Source: Bacillus subtilis (GTDB lineage Bacteria; Bacillota; Bacilli; Bacillales; Bacillaceae_C). From it: 64,000 nt of DNA. Below the pieces are notes generated by a model. That model searched no databases, was not told the DNA's origin, and saw only the letters and a program-made list of their open reading frames with translations. Each line of letters begins with the position of its first letter. The first letter of the stretch is position 1. Shown piece after piece: positions 30,134-40,101 of the stretch. The stretch spans positions 1-64,000 of the forward strand of contig NZ_VTQV01000004.1 in NCBI RefSeq assembly GCF_008764245.1, written 5' to 3'. Made by a program: the position numbers and the translations under genes.

Positions 30134-31435
30134 ATGAAAAAGTATGCCATTTGTGGAGTAAGTAATCGCGCAATCGGAATGTTTATTCGTCCGATTGTCC
30201 AGCATTTTTCTTCAGAGAACGAGGTGGTCGCCTTATTAGATGCAGATCCAAGAAGATTTGAGGTATGTAGGCAAGCTCATACAGAAATGGAAAATGTCCC
30301 ACAATATCTCCCGAAGCAATTTAATCAGATGGTAAAAGAAACCAACCCGGATATCGTCATTGTAGCAAGTAGAGATGATACACATGTCGATTATATCCTT
30401 CAAGCCCTCCAAAAAGATTTAGATGTGATTGTCGAGAAGCCAATGGCCACAACGGCGGAGGATTGTAAAAGAATTATGGATGCTGAAGCGACTAGTAAAG
30501 GAAATGTGACTGTTACCTTTAATTATCGTTACAGTCCCATTCATACGAGAATAAAAGAGCTGATTTTAGAGGGGAAAGTTGGGAGGATTACCTCTATTGA
30601 CCTAAATTGGTATATTGATACCTATCACGGATCAAGCTATTTCCAACGTTGGAATCGCATGCGGGAGTTTTCAGGCGGCCTTTCCATTCATAAAAGCTCT
30701 CACCACTTTGATCTTATCAATTGGTGGACAGAGCAAACGCCTGTTGAGATCTTTGCTTTTGGAGGACTCTATTATTATGGTGATGAAGGACCATTAAATC
30801 CCAAAAGAGAAGATGGTAGACATTGCAGCACCTGTGCCGTTAGACAAAATTGTGATTATTACACAAGATGGAACACAAGAACGAGAAGCGAAAAAATAAA
30901 AGATGATCATCTCGGAACTGTGGAAGTAAAAGGTACAAAAGGAAACTATACGAATTATCGCCCAGACCAATGTATATTCGATTCTGAAATTTCCATTGAG
31001 GATACATATACTGCAACAGTGCGATATGATAAAGGGGCATTATTAAGTTATTCAGTAAACTTTTCAGTTCCATATGAAGGCTATCGTCTCGCGATCAACG
31101 GAACAAAGGGAAGGATTGAAACAACCGAATATCATGCACCCAATCGCGTGCCATTTCCAACACCACAGCAGACCATTGACTATTTTCCATTATTCGGTTC
31201 AAAGGAAACCATTCATGTTGTCCATAAAGAAGGCGGACACGGTGGCGGGGACCCCGTTCTTTTAGAAGATCTGTTTTTAGGTGTTGACCCTAACCGCCCA
31301 TACCCCATACTCTCGGGATCAAAAGATGGGGCGAATGCTGTCGCAACTGGAGAAGCCGTTTGGCGCTCCGTTAAAGAAAATCGTCCGATCAAAATCAAGG
31401 ATTTATTGAATGTTAACATGCCTCAATCAAAGTAG
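30134..31435 (+). CDS. Gfo/Idh/MocA oxidoreductase with a Cys-rich insert
   Basis: The 433-residue protein starts at ATG 30134 with AAGGAG ten bases upstream; the in-frame GTG at 30125 overlaps that site. The Rossmann part starts YAICGVSNRAIGMF and includes the EKP motif (VEKPMATT). The middle has SIHKSSHHFDLINWW for substrate binding. It is longer than the paralogue at 3845-4993 and carries an insert with three Cys (HCSTCAVRQNC, CxxCx5C) that could bind a metal. It follows the GH43 gene in a probable operon. Its substrate is unknown. Confidence 0.85.
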   Translation: MKKYAICGVSNRAIGMFIRPIVQHFSSENEVVALLDADPRRFEVCRQAHTEMENVPQYLPKQFNQMVKETNPDIVIVASRDDTHVDYILQALQKDLDVIVEKPMATTAEDCKRIMDAEATSKGNVTVTFNYRYSPIHTRIKELILEGKVGRITSIDLNWYIDTYHGSSYFQRWNRMREFSGGLSIHKSSHHFDLINWWTEQTPVEIFAFGGLYYYGDEGPLNPKREDGRHCSTCAVRQNCDYYTRWNTRTRSEKIKDDHLGTVEVKGTKGNYTNYRPDQCIFDSEISIEDTYTATVRYDKGALLSYSVNFSVPYEGYRLAINGTKGRIETTEYHAPNRVPFPTPQQTIDYFPLFGSKETIHVVHKEGGHGGGDPVLLEDLFLGVDPNRPYPILSGSKDGANAVATGEAVWRSVKENRPIKIKDLLNVNMPQSK

Positions 31436-31621
31436 ATAGCGGAACTTTCTGTAGGGATCCGAACCATTTTTATACCGTTTATGTGGATAACGAGTTCCAA
31501 CATCGGGCTTTAACAAATTCATTGAAAACCTTTTAGTAATCTATTAAAATACTAGGAAACTAAATAGTCCTAAAATTCTTACGGGTCCCTATCTAGTAAT
31601 TTAAAAGAGGAGTGAAGGATA

Positions 31622-32443
31622 ATGAAAGTACATTTCCTAGGCACGGCAGCAGCAGAAGGTTTTCCGAATCCGTTTTGTTTATGTAAGGCTTGTCAAAAAG
31701 CAAGAACTTTAGGTGGACGTAATATTCGTTCCCGTACATCTGTCCTGTTTGATGACGTATTGAAAGTAGATTTTCCACCAGATTTTTTTCACCATGCCAT
31801 TCGGTATCAAATGGATATGGCTTCAGTTAAAGACTTATTGATAACGCATACACATTACGATCATTTTAATCCCTATGATTTATACAATCGTATTGAGGGA
31901 TTCGCTCATGGGATTGAACAACCTTTGCAAATTTTTGGGAATGATCTCGCTATGCAGGGACTTCATCAGGCCTTACCAGCTTCCCAAGAACATAAAAGAT
32001 TTGCCTATCATCGGGTGCTTCCCTTTAAGGAAGTGGTCACGCAAACCGCAAAGATCACACCCTTACTCGCAGATCATGACCAAATGGAAACATGTCTACT
32101 CTATTATATCGAAAGAAATGGAAAGAACATTCTATATGGGAATGATACGGGCTGGTTCCCTGAAGACACTTGGGAATGGTTAAAAGGGAAAAAAATTGAT
32201 TTAGCCATTCTGGACTGCACAGGTGGTTTCAACTCAGACAAACGAAGTCGCAACCATATGTGCATTGAAACCATCCTAGAAGTCCAAGATGTTTTTCAAC
32301 ATGAAAACATGCTTGAGGAAAACGGGCAAATCATCGTCACCCATTTCTCCCATAATTCAGGCCTGTTACACGAGGATTTCGTCAAAGCCTTCCAACCACA
32401 CGGAATCCAAGTTGCCTATGATGGAATGATTGTTTATTTATAA
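31622..32443 (+). CDS. metallo-beta-lactamase-fold hydrolase (PhnP-like)
   Basis: The 273-residue protein has the HxHxDH zinc motif (THTHYDHF, about residues 79-86), a later His in THFSHNSG, and Asp in GNDTGW. The N-terminal CLCKACQKAR with paired Cys is typical of PhnP-like phosphodiesterases, which often have an extra zinc. RBS GAGGAG stands before ATG. It is separated from the Gfo/Idh gene by 186 bases without a clear promoter and may belong to the same transcript. A cyclic phosphate or lactone-type substrate is possible. Confidence 0.82.
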   Translation: MKVHFLGTAAAEGFPNPFCLCKACQKARTLGGRNIRSRTSVLFDDVLKVDFPPDFFHHAIRYQMDMASVKDLLITHTHYDHFNPYDLYNRIEGFAHGIEQPLQIFGNDLAMQGLHQALPASQEHKRFAYHRVLPFKEVVTQTAKITPLLADHDQMETCLLYYIERNGKNILYGNDTGWFPEDTWEWLKGKKIDLAILDCTGGFNSDKRSRNHMCIETILEVQDVFQHENMLEENGQIIVTHFSHNSGLLHEDFVKAFQPHGIQVAYDGMIVYL

Positions 32444-32465
32444 GAAATTCTTATCCCATTGAGTA

Positions 32466-32497
32466 ACTGCCCCTTACTATGGTAAGCAAGGGGCAGT
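32466..32497 (+). terminator. terminator after the MBL-fold gene
   Basis: ACTGCCCCTT (32466-32475) pairs exactly with AAGGGGCAGT (32488-32497), followed by ACTTCTTTTA. It ends the plus-strand set that begins at 27113. Confidence 0.75.
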
Positions 32498-32664
32498 ACT
32501 TCTTTTATTGCAATGTTCACAATACCTGTAGATCCGTCATAAGTTATTAACAATTTTGGGCAGCTCTTTGCCCCTATTTTTTTACAATTGCGATTCTCGT
32601 GACGAAAACCCTATTTTACTTTCCGTAAATATCTCTTCATTTCTCGGTTAAAGTGGCAACAAAA

Positions 32665-32705
32665 ATCAAGCTAACAAAATCACAAGGAGATTTTGTTAGC
32701 TTGAT
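32665..32705 (-). terminator. strong terminator of the SH3b glucosaminidase gene
   Basis: A perfect 17-base stem (32665-32681 with 32689-32705) with a seven-base loop, followed on the minus strand by five T. It stands 15 bases beyond the stop codon. Confidence 0.9.
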
Positions 32706-32719
32706 ACATCAAAATCTAA

Positions 32720-35700
32720 TTATTTTTTAAAAACAGGTACATCAAAAACCAAATTATATGAGTTTACTAAACTATATAAGTTATGAAGTTGGTAAATTTG
32801 CTTATTTGCCCAACCAATATCTGTTGCATATTGATGTGTAGCCTTTCCGGTATCATTGGCACCGTCTGGATTCCATCTCATTTTGTATAATGTGTTTTGG
32901 TTGGCATGGATATAACCATTTGAAATATATTTTGCCCCACCGATAATGGCTTGCTCAGGTGTAAACCAACCCGCATTATAAGCAAATTGCGCTCCTTTTG
33001 CAATGGCATCCCCATCAAAGGCGCCTATTCCATACATATTATAAACAGTTTTCCCATTCACTTTAACACCATTTGCCAACGTGGATTGGCCATTTCCTGT
33101 TTCAAGCAAGGCATGAGAGATTAAATACATTTCATTCACACCTAATGATTCCCCCGCTTGGATAAACGCGGATGCCTTTCCACTTAATATTCCCTTTCCA
33201 GAAAGAATTCGATCATTAACCTCATTCTCCTGAACTTTGGTGGAAGTTGCTAGATTGACAAACTGTAAGGATTTAATAGGATCTTTGGCAAAGTTATTAG
33301 GATTAACATAATACTTAACATCCTCAGGACTCGCATTTACCCAAGCCTTTTTAAAATCAACTTGGTACCATGTATACCCGTCCGTCCCCTTTACAGAAGA
33401 AAGGATATTTAACTTTGTACCATTGGAAACTTGTCCCACTGTCCAAAAGCCGGTTCCAGCTCCACCTCTTACATTCCAACCATTTCCTTTTACTGTTCCC
33501 ACATTAGATTTTACGGATAAAGCATCTTCTCTAATGTATGTATTGTATTTCGTATCTGTTTGTGGATTTGCTTTCATCTGGATGTCCACAAATTCGTCGA
33601 TTGTAAAATCATATTGACTGTAGACTGTTTCCTTCTGTTGTCCTTCTGGTACTTTGATTTCACTTGTTAAATATTGTGTGCTTACATAGCCCACTTTCCC
33701 GTTTGCCGATACTTTTGCCCAACCATTTTTCTCTGAAAGAACTTTCACCACAGTTCCTCTTGATAATTTGCTGACAATTGAGCCGCTAGTAGAAGCAGAA
33801 GAGCGCATATTTAAACTTGAACCTGGGTTTACTTCCACATATCGCAAATCTTCTTGGGCATCATTTTCATGATCCTTACCGGTCTCATTTGTATCAGAAA
33901 GAAACTTAGATTCTATGTATCCTTCTTCCCCATAAACCTTAATTTTTGCCCAACCATTTTCCTCAGATAAAACAACAACTGGTATTCCGGAGGCAATTTT
34001 AACCATAACGGAAGATTTCGCTGATGGCTTGGTATACATATTTATCCCTGAAACCGATGCACCTTTAATATACTTCGTTGGTGGAGTCGAATCAGCTATT
34101 TCTTTAGCGGATGTTAAAAACTGACTACTCACATAGCCGGTCTTTCCATTTACTTTAACTTTTGCCCAACCGTTGGATTCAGATTCCACCGTTACGGCCG
34201 TACCATTCTTAAGACTTCCTAAAATCGATGAATTCGCGCTCGCACCACTGCGTAGATTTAATGTCGAACCGGCATTCACACTTACATATTTGGTTTCTGT
34301 CTTTGATGGTGCGGACGTTGATGGTTTAGATGGATTTGTGCTCGTCTTGCCTGTTAAATACTGACTACTCACATATCCTGTTTTTCCATTCACCTTCACT
34401 TGTGCCCATCCGTTGGACTCAGATTGAACCGTTACCGCGGTGCCATTCGAAAGACTTCCAAGAATCGATGAACTCGCGCTCGCACCACTGCGTAGATTTA
34501 ATGTCGAACCGGCATTCACACTTACATATTTGGTTTCTGTCTTTGATGGTGCGGACGTTGATGGTTTAGATGGATTTGTGCTCGTCTTGCCTGTTAAATA
34601 CTGACTACTCACATATCCTGTTTTTCCATTCACCTTCACTTGTGCCCAACCGTTGGATTCGGATTGGACCGTTACCGCGGTGCCATTCGAAAGACTTCCG
34701 ATTATCGAAGCACTTGCGCTGGCACTACTGCGTAAATTCAATGTCGAACCAGCATTCACACTTACATATTTGGTTTCTGTCTTTGATGGTGTGGACGTTG
34801 ATGGTTTAGATGAATTTGTGCTCGTCTTGCCTGTTAAATACTGACTACTCACATATCCCGTTTTTCCATTCACTTTCACTTGCGCCCAACCGTTGGATTC
34901 GGATTGGACTATTACCGCGGTGCCATTCGAAAGACTTCCGATTATCGAAGCACTTGCGCTGGCACTACTGCGTAAATTCAATGTCGAACCAGCATTCACT
35001 GAGACATATTTGGTTTCCGTCTTTGATGACGCGGACGTTGATGGTTTAGATGGATTTGCGTTCGCCTTGCCTGTTAAATACTGACTGCTCACATATCCCG
35101 TTTTTCCATTCACTTTGACTTGCGCCCAACCGTTGGATTCGGATTGGACCGTTACCGCGGTGCCATTCGAAAGACTTCCGATTATCGAAGCATTTGCACT
35201 GGCACTACTGCGTAGATTCAATGTCGAACCAGCATTCACTGAGACATATTTGGTTTCTGTCTTTGATGGTGTGGACGTTGATGGTTTAGATGGATTTGCG
35301 TTCGCCTTGCCTGTTAAATACTGACTGCTCACATATCCCGTTTTTCCATTCACCTTCACTTGCGCCCAACCGTTGGATTCAGATTGGACTGTTACCGCTG
35401 TTCCATTGGATAGACTTCCAATTATCGAAGCACTTGCGCTGGCACTACTGCGTAGATTCAATGTCGAACCAGCATTCACACTTACATATTTGGTTTCTGT
35501 CTTTGATGGTGCGGACGTTGATGGTTTGGATGGATTTGCGTTCGCCTTGCCTGTTAAATATTGACTACTCACATATCCGCTCTTACCATTCACCTTCACT
35601 TGCGCCCAACCGTTGGATTCGGATTGGACCGTTACCGCGGTGCCATTCGAAAGACTTCCGATAATGGAAGCACTCGCGCTCGCACTACTACGTATGTTCA

Positions 35701-36088
35701 ATGCAGAACCGGCATTCACCGAAACATACTTTCTTTCAGTTTTGACAGGTGTTGTCTTAGGGGTAGATGGCTTGGTCACAGTTTTTTTCTCATTCAAATA
35801 CTGATTGCTGACATAGCCTGTTTTGCCATTGGCACTAATTTTTGCCCAACCATTCGTCTCTGATAGCACTGTGACTGATGTTCCGTTCGCTAGTTTACCA
35901 ATGATAGAAGCATTCGTGGAAGCCTCCGCCCGCATATTTAGACTAGAACCCTGATCAACTGCGACATACCTCATATTATGTTGTGATTCAATCCCACTTG
36001 GCGGCTCAGCAGCCTCAATTGTTTGCTCAAAAGCTACAGTAGACAAGACAGCAAAACATAAACTAGGTAAAATGACTCTCTTTTTCAT
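32720..36088 (-). CDS. secreted N-acetylglucosaminidase with ten SH3b repeats (autolysin)
   Basis: The start is ATG 36088, six bases after AAAGGAG; 13 extra in-frame codons upstream contain that ribosome site. The 1122-residue product has a signal peptide (MKKRVILPSLCFAV… cut near AAEPP), then ten SH3b domains, each with a [K/R]Y[V/I]…N[L/M]R…NGWA[Q/K][V/I]…GY[V/I] pattern. Domains 2-8 are joined by Ser/Thr/Pro/Lys linkers of nearly identical sequence. A divergent SH3-like domain and a GH73-type glucosaminidase domain follow (LytD/LytG-like), with the catalytic Glu in SHALLETGNG (about residue 996) and a YNMYGIGAFD motif. It would cleave peptidoglycan at the cell wall, held there by the SH3b array. 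Monocistronic, with a strong terminator. Confidence 0.93.
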   Translation of the reverse strand: MKKRVILPSLCFAVLSTVAFEQTIEAAEPPSGIESQHNMRYVAVDQGSSLNMRAEASTNASIIGKLANGTSVTVLSETNGWAKISANGKTGYVSNQYLNEKKTVTKPSTPKTTPVKTERKYVSVNAGSALNIRSSASASASIIGSLSNGTAVTVQSESNGWAQVKVNGKSGYVSSQYLTGKANANPSKPSTSAPSKTETKYVSVNAGSTLNLRSSASASASIIGSLSNGTAVTVQSESNGWAQVKVNGKTGYVSSQYLTGKANANPSKPSTSTPSKTETKYVSVNAGSTLNLRSSASANASIIGSLSNGTAVTVQSESNGWAQVKVNGKTGYVSSQYLTGKANANPSKPSTSASSKTETKYVSVNAGSTLNLRSSASASASIIGSLSNGTAVIVQSESNGWAQVKVNGKTGYVSSQYLTGKTSTNSSKPSTSTPSKTETKYVSVNAGSTLNLRSSASASASIIGSLSNGTAVTVQSESNGWAQVKVNGKTGYVSSQYLTGKTSTNPSKPSTSAPSKTETKYVSVNAGSTLNLRSGASASSSILGSLSNGTAVTVQSESNGWAQVKVNGKTGYVSSQYLTGKTSTNPSKPSTSAPSKTETKYVSVNAGSTLNLRSGASANSSILGSLKNGTAVTVESESNGWAKVKVNGKTGYVSSQFLTSAKEIADSTPPTKYIKGASVSGINMYTKPSAKSSVMVKIASGIPVVVLSEENGWAKIKVYGEEGYIESKFLSDTNETGKDHENDAQEDLRYVEVNPGSSLNMRSSASTSGSIVSKLSRGTVVKVLSEKNGWAKVSANGKVGYVSTQYLTSEIKVPEGQQKETVYSQYDFTIDEFVDIQMKANPQTDTKYNTYIREDALSVKSNVGTVKGNGWNVRGGAGTGFWTVGQVSNGTKLNILSSVKGTDGYTWYQVDFKKAWVNASPEDVKYYVNPNNFAKDPIKSLQFVNLATSTKVQENEVNDRILSGKGILSGKASAFIQAGESLGVNEMYLISHALLETGNGQSTLANGVKVNGKTVYNMYGIGAFDGDAIAKGAQFAYNAGWFTPEQAIIGGAKYISNGYIHANQNTLYKMRWNPDGANDTGKATHQYATDIGWANKQIYQLHNLYSLVNSYNLVFDVPVFKK
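34110..35790 (-). repeat. seven 240-bp tandem repeats coding for SH3b units
   Basis: The unit of 240 bases (80 codons: one SH3b domain plus linker) recurs seven times in frame. Neighbouring units are nearly identical at DNA level, including linkers, which shows recent unequal exchange or gene conversion. The outer SH3b domains (1, 9, 10) are divergent. Copy number is likely to vary between strains, and short-read assembly here may be collapsed. Confidence 0.9.
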
Positions 36089-36339
36089 TGAGCTCTCCTT
36101 TCTAGATGCGAATCGTTTAATATACAAAAGTCCTTAAAAATGAGCAATTCCCTACAGTTTCACTAGTTTTTTAATTCGTTATATACCCTTCGACCCCTTT
36201 CATGACAGTGTATAAGGACCCTTTACTTTTAGATCAGAGAACCTTATCATAATATACGGACTACGCCATACATTCCATAAGGACCAAAGGCTAAATTCGC
36301 GACAACAACCGCCACGCCTTTGTGACCTACATCCTGCAG

Positions 36340-37085
36340 ACCTAGAATTTAAATTTGTGCCTTCAATCAACTTCCCAAAATTGAATGGTGGCACTGCACT
36401 TCTGTGCATAAATATAAGTCGAAACCGCATTAAAAATGCTGCGGACACTTAAATGATAGAGTAAATGAAACGGCTTTAACTGGATTTGTGCTCGTCTTGC
36501 CTGTTAAACTGACTCGTCACATATTCAGCTCCTTTTTACCCTTTCATTCAACCTGAATATTCTGCTGTAATGGAAAATTGAGCCATTTGCGAGTTTCCCA
36601 AAAACACGCGCTGGCGGCATGGCGTATGTTAAATCGAGCCCACTTTGATGGATGCCTATTCGTTTTTCATCTTAAGGGGCGATAGGGTAAATGGTTTTCT
36701 GGTCGTGCTAGTCTTGCCTGTAAACTGACTCTCGCATATCCAGTTTCCCATTTACCTTTCCTTAACGATGATTTTTGATAATACCATTCGCGAGTCGTTC
36801 AAACATCATTACTTTCGTGTGATATGTCCAAAGACATATTTACTGCTAGTCCACGAGCATAATAGATGTCTCTTTACTAGTTTGCTAATAATGACCGCAT
36901 TGAGTGGCCGGAGTTGCATATTTTCATAAGTGGCCTTATCAACCATATGTTATGATCGGAATGAATCTAGCTCAATTGCTTTTTGGCAATTGAATCCTCT
37001 GTCCAAAACCATCGTTGACAATACTGAATTATGTACTAGGTAAAATGACCCTCTTATTGAAAATCTCCTTTCCCCTTTAAATTAT
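36340..37085 (-). pseudogene. decayed second copy of the SH3b autolysin 5' part
   Basis: The region shows ordered but ruined similarity to the neighbouring autolysin gene. 36481-36508 equals 34331-34358 over 28 bases. 37035-37049 equals 36062-36076 (ACTAGGTAAAATGAC, within the signal-peptide codons). The stretch at 36380-36440 and again near 36590-36660 matches the SH3b core with many small deletions. The ATG is lost and no frame stays open. About three eroded repeat units lie between the old 5' end near 37065 and 36340; similarity may reach to about 36240. It is a dead tandem paralogue. Confidence 0.75.
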
Positions 37086-37412
37086 ATAATAGATCTCAAG
37101 TTTAATATACAAAAATATGTAAAAAACAGCAAATATTACCACCCTTTTTTCATAATAAGGCCTTTGGATCCATAGTCTTTTGGCCTGTTAATTGTAGAAT
37201 AACTAAAATACCTTCTTTTTACAACTATATTATCTAGATGTCTATGTAATTAATTTCCGCCACTAATAGCAATCTTACTATTATTCTCTCAACTTACCTT
37301 TCCCTTTTTCCCTTACGATTAAACCTAAAAAATCTATCTTTTTCGCTTTAGAAACCTCCAAATATAAAAGTTTGTAACTGAACAGTGTAGAAGGCCTTAG
37401 AGTTAGAACATT

Positions 37413-37448
37413 CGATCCCTCTTGGTCACTGCAAAGGGGGATTTTTTT
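37413..37448 (+). terminator. terminator-like hairpin in the pepF leader
   Basis: GATCCCTCTT pairs with AAGGGGGAT across a short loop and is followed by seven T, on the plus strand about 100 bases before the pepF start. There is no plus-strand gene for it to end, so it may be an attenuator or close a small leader RNA. Confidence 0.5.
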
Positions 37449-37550
37449 CTTTGCACTAAATTCCTCAACTTTCCTTTTTGTAAACATTCCTCTTTATATA
37501 TTATACTAAAAAAAGAGTTAGAAAATTTCCAAACAAAGGAGTGGGAACAT

Positions 37551-39356
37551 TTGGTACAAAGCTTACCTACACGCGCACAAGTAAAAGAAGAAGAAACATG
37601 GAATTTAAAAGATTTATTTGCAACGGAAGAAGCTTATGAACAGGCTTTGGAAACTGTAGGGAAGGAAGCAACGGAATTTGCGAATGCCTATAAAGGTACG
37701 ATTCAGGATGCAGCATCGGCAATAAAAGCATTAGACGAATATAGAAAACTATATGAACGACTTATTCCAATTGGTACCTATGCTTCTCTTGCAGCTAGTG
37801 TTGACCAAACGGATGATCAGGCACAAATGCGAGACAGCAAATTCAGTTCAATGGCCGCGAAAATTTCCAGCCAAACTTCTTTTCTCATGAGTGAATTATC
37901 AGAACTATCATTAGGGGTTTTACAGGATGCGAGTGCCCAGTCAGAGGATTATGCTGTCCTACTAAAAGATATTATCAAGAAAAAACCATACCAGCTTCAT
38001 CCTGAGGTCGAGAAGACATTGGCAGCTTTCTCATCTACTTTTGAAGCACCTTATAGTTTATATAACACAACAAAATTAGTAGATATGGAATTTCCAGATT
38101 TTAAAGTGAATAATGAAAATTACCCATTAAGCTATGTTTCTTTTGAAGGTAGCTGGGAATCAAATCCTGATACAGCGAAGAGACGTGCTGCATTTAATGC
38201 GTTTTCCGCTAAGTTGCGTGATTATCAACATACAACAGCCAAAACATATGACATGCACTTACAAATGGAGAAAACGACTTCTGATTTACGTGGATATCCA
38301 TCTGTCATTGACTATTTATTGATGGAGCAAGATGTCGATCGTTCCATGTATAACCGTCAAATCGATGTAATTATGAAAGAATTAGCTCCACATATGCGGA
38401 AATACGCGAAGCTTTTACAAAAAATTCATCAATTAGATGAAATGACGTTCGCTGATTTAAAAATCCCTGTCGATCCTTCCTATGAACCAACGGTCACGAT
38501 AGAAGAATCGAAGAAATATATCGATGATGCGCTCGCCATTATGGGGAAAGATTATACAGATATGGTGGATCGAGCTTACTCAGAAAGATGGATTGACTTC
38601 GCCCAAAACACCGGAAAATCAACAGGGGCCTTCTGTGCTAGTCCATATGGTAATCATTCTTATATCTTGATTTCGTGGACTGGAAGTATGGAGGATGTAT
38701 TCGTCCTTGCTCACGAGCTTGGTCATGCCGGACATTTCTATAATGCTTACAAACATCAAAGTGTATTTAATGGGGATGCGTCTATGTATTTTATTGAGGC
38801 TCCTTCGACCATGAATGAAATGCTGATGGCCAATCACCTGTTAAAAAATTCAGATGACCCGAGATTCAAACGCTGGGTACTATCCTCCATCATTTCACGT
38901 ACTTACTATCATAATTTCGTCACTCACCTGCTTGAGGCAGCTTATCAGCGGAAGGTTTATGAAATCATTGATAAAGGTGGAAATGTCAATGCTACGATTT
39001 TAAATGAGTTAAAAAGAGGAGTTTTAGAAGAATTTTGGGGTGAAGATGTTATCATCAATGACGGTGCGGAACTAACATGGATGCGTCAACCACACTATTA
39101 TATGGGCTTGTATCCTTACACATACAGCGCTGGTTTAACCATCTCTACAGAAATGGCAAAGCGTGTGTTAAAAGAAGGCAAACCAGCTGTCGACGATTGG
39201 CTAACTGTCTTACAAGCTGGCGGCTCCAAAAACCCTGCGGAACTAGCGCAAATGGCTGGCATTGATATCACAACAGATAAACCATTACGGGACACGATTG
39301 CCTATATTGGCGAACTGATCGATCAAATCGAAAAACTAACCGAGGAAATTGGATAA
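37551..39356 (+). CDS. pepF: oligoendopeptidase F (M3 family)
   Basis: The start is TTG at 37551, eight bases after AAAGGAGTGG, giving MVQSLPTRAQVKEEETWNL and a 601-residue protein of normal family length; the longer frame back to 37422 overlaps a terminator hairpin. The zinc site HELGH is in VLAHELGHAGHFYNAY, with the third ligand Glu in the FIEAPSTMNEMLM segment. It is a cytoplasmic zinc oligopeptidase that cuts short peptides. Stands alone with its own terminator. Confidence 0.94.
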   Translation: MVQSLPTRAQVKEEETWNLKDLFATEEAYEQALETVGKEATEFANAYKGTIQDAASAIKALDEYRKLYERLIPIGTYASLAASVDQTDDQAQMRDSKFSSMAAKISSQTSFLMSELSELSLGVLQDASAQSEDYAVLLKDIIKKKPYQLHPEVEKTLAAFSSTFEAPYSLYNTTKLVDMEFPDFKVNNENYPLSYVSFEGSWESNPDTAKRRAAFNAFSAKLRDYQHTTAKTYDMHLQMEKTTSDLRGYPSVIDYLLMEQDVDRSMYNRQIDVIMKELAPHMRKYAKLLQKIHQLDEMTFADLKIPVDPSYEPTVTIEESKKYIDDALAIMGKDYTDMVDRAYSERWIDFAQNTGKSTGAFCASPYGNHSYILISWTGSMEDVFVLAHELGHAGHFYNAYKHQSVFNGDASMYFIEAPSTMNEMLMANHLLKNSDDPRFKRWVLSSIISRTYYHNFVTHLLEAAYQRKVYEIIDKGGNVNATILNELKRGVLEEFWGEDVIINDGAELTWMRQPHYYMGLYPYTYSAGLTISTEMAKRVLKEGKPAVDDWLTVLQAGGSKNPAELAQMAGIDITTDKPLRDTIAYIGELIDQIEKLTEEIG

Positions 39357-39365
39357 ATCCTTCCT

Positions 39366-39397
39366 AGCCACGATCCCGTTTTAAAGGAATCGTGGCT
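39366..39397 (+). terminator. terminator after pepF
   Basis: AGCCACGAT (39366-39374) pairs exactly with ATCGTGGCT (39389-39397), followed by TACTTTTTT. Confidence 0.85.
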
Positions 39398-39616
39398 TAC
39401 TTTTTTGTTCCTAGAAAAATATGCTTTTCTTATTCTCCTAGCTTTTAAACTTTCTCTTTTATTTCCCTACCAAAATCCAAGCTTCAACAATACTCCTTGA
39501 GCCATTTCTTCTTTTCCGTCTTGGACTCCAGGATTCATAGCACTTTTTGATAACCAATTCTCATTTTTTCAAACGGCTTCGGGCACCATGCGTGCTAATT
39601 AATTCGTAAGTTTTGA

Positions 39617-39892
39617 TCAACTAAAATATGCAATTCCAAAGATGATAGCCGCTATAATAACTACGAAAAGCAAGATTTTCCCTATGCTTTTTCCTGAATC
39701 CCCATCTTCTTCTGAACTTTCTTCAGCATACTCTTCTAATACATACCTTTTCTCTAAAAGATAGGCCTCCACTAACTCATCACAATTTTCACAAATCCAA
39801 TGACCACCTGACCCATCTCTTTCGATGAATTCTTTATCTGATTCGTGTCCACATAATGGGCAGTATCGAATTTCCGCTATTCTCTCATCCAT
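39617..39892 (-). CDS. small zinc-ribbon, C-terminally membrane-anchored protein
   Basis: The 91-residue protein has two CxxC knuckles (CPLCGHE near residue 11 and CENCDE near 36), an acidic Glu-rich middle, and a C-terminal hydrophobic segment (about residues 70-90, ILLFVVIIAAIIFGIAYF). It would be tail-anchored with a cytoplasmic zinc ribbon. GGAG lies upstream of the ATG. I do not recognise a named family. Similar small proteins are common and uncharacterised in Bacillaceae. Confidence 0.7.
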   Translation of the reverse strand: MDERIAEIRYCPLCGHESDKEFIERDGSGGHWICENCDELVEAYLLEKRYVLEEYAEESSEEDGDSGKSIGKILLFVVIIAAIIFGIAYFS

Positions 39893-40101
39893 TTAATTTC
39901 GTCTCCAGTTCCGATTTTTATAAACGATTTTCCTCGAGATCAGCTTGTCCAGAGTCGGAAGCATCGCTTTCGTTGCTGGTAAGAACCTCGTTCTCAATCA
40001 CGCCGCAGGCATAATTGCTTTACTGATTTTCAATTCTTGAGCAAATTTCAATAACCTAACAGCTTTTTAATGTCGCAAGAATAGCCTTTTCGACATTTAC
40101 G

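Noticed and set aside
34173..35804. Several open frames on the plus strand opposite the SH3b repeats
   Set aside because: They recur every 240 bases as mirror images of the coding repeats, lack ribosome sites and encode no recognisable protein.
37422..37550. Longer N-terminus for oligoendopeptidase F
   Set aside because: It would overlap the terminator-like hairpin and exceed the family length; the TTG at 37551 has an AAAGGAGTGG site.
39893..40101. Possible remnant of a helix-turn-helix or other gene on the minus strand
   Set aside because: Short open stretches read like protein but are broken by stops in every frame and match nothing I can name.
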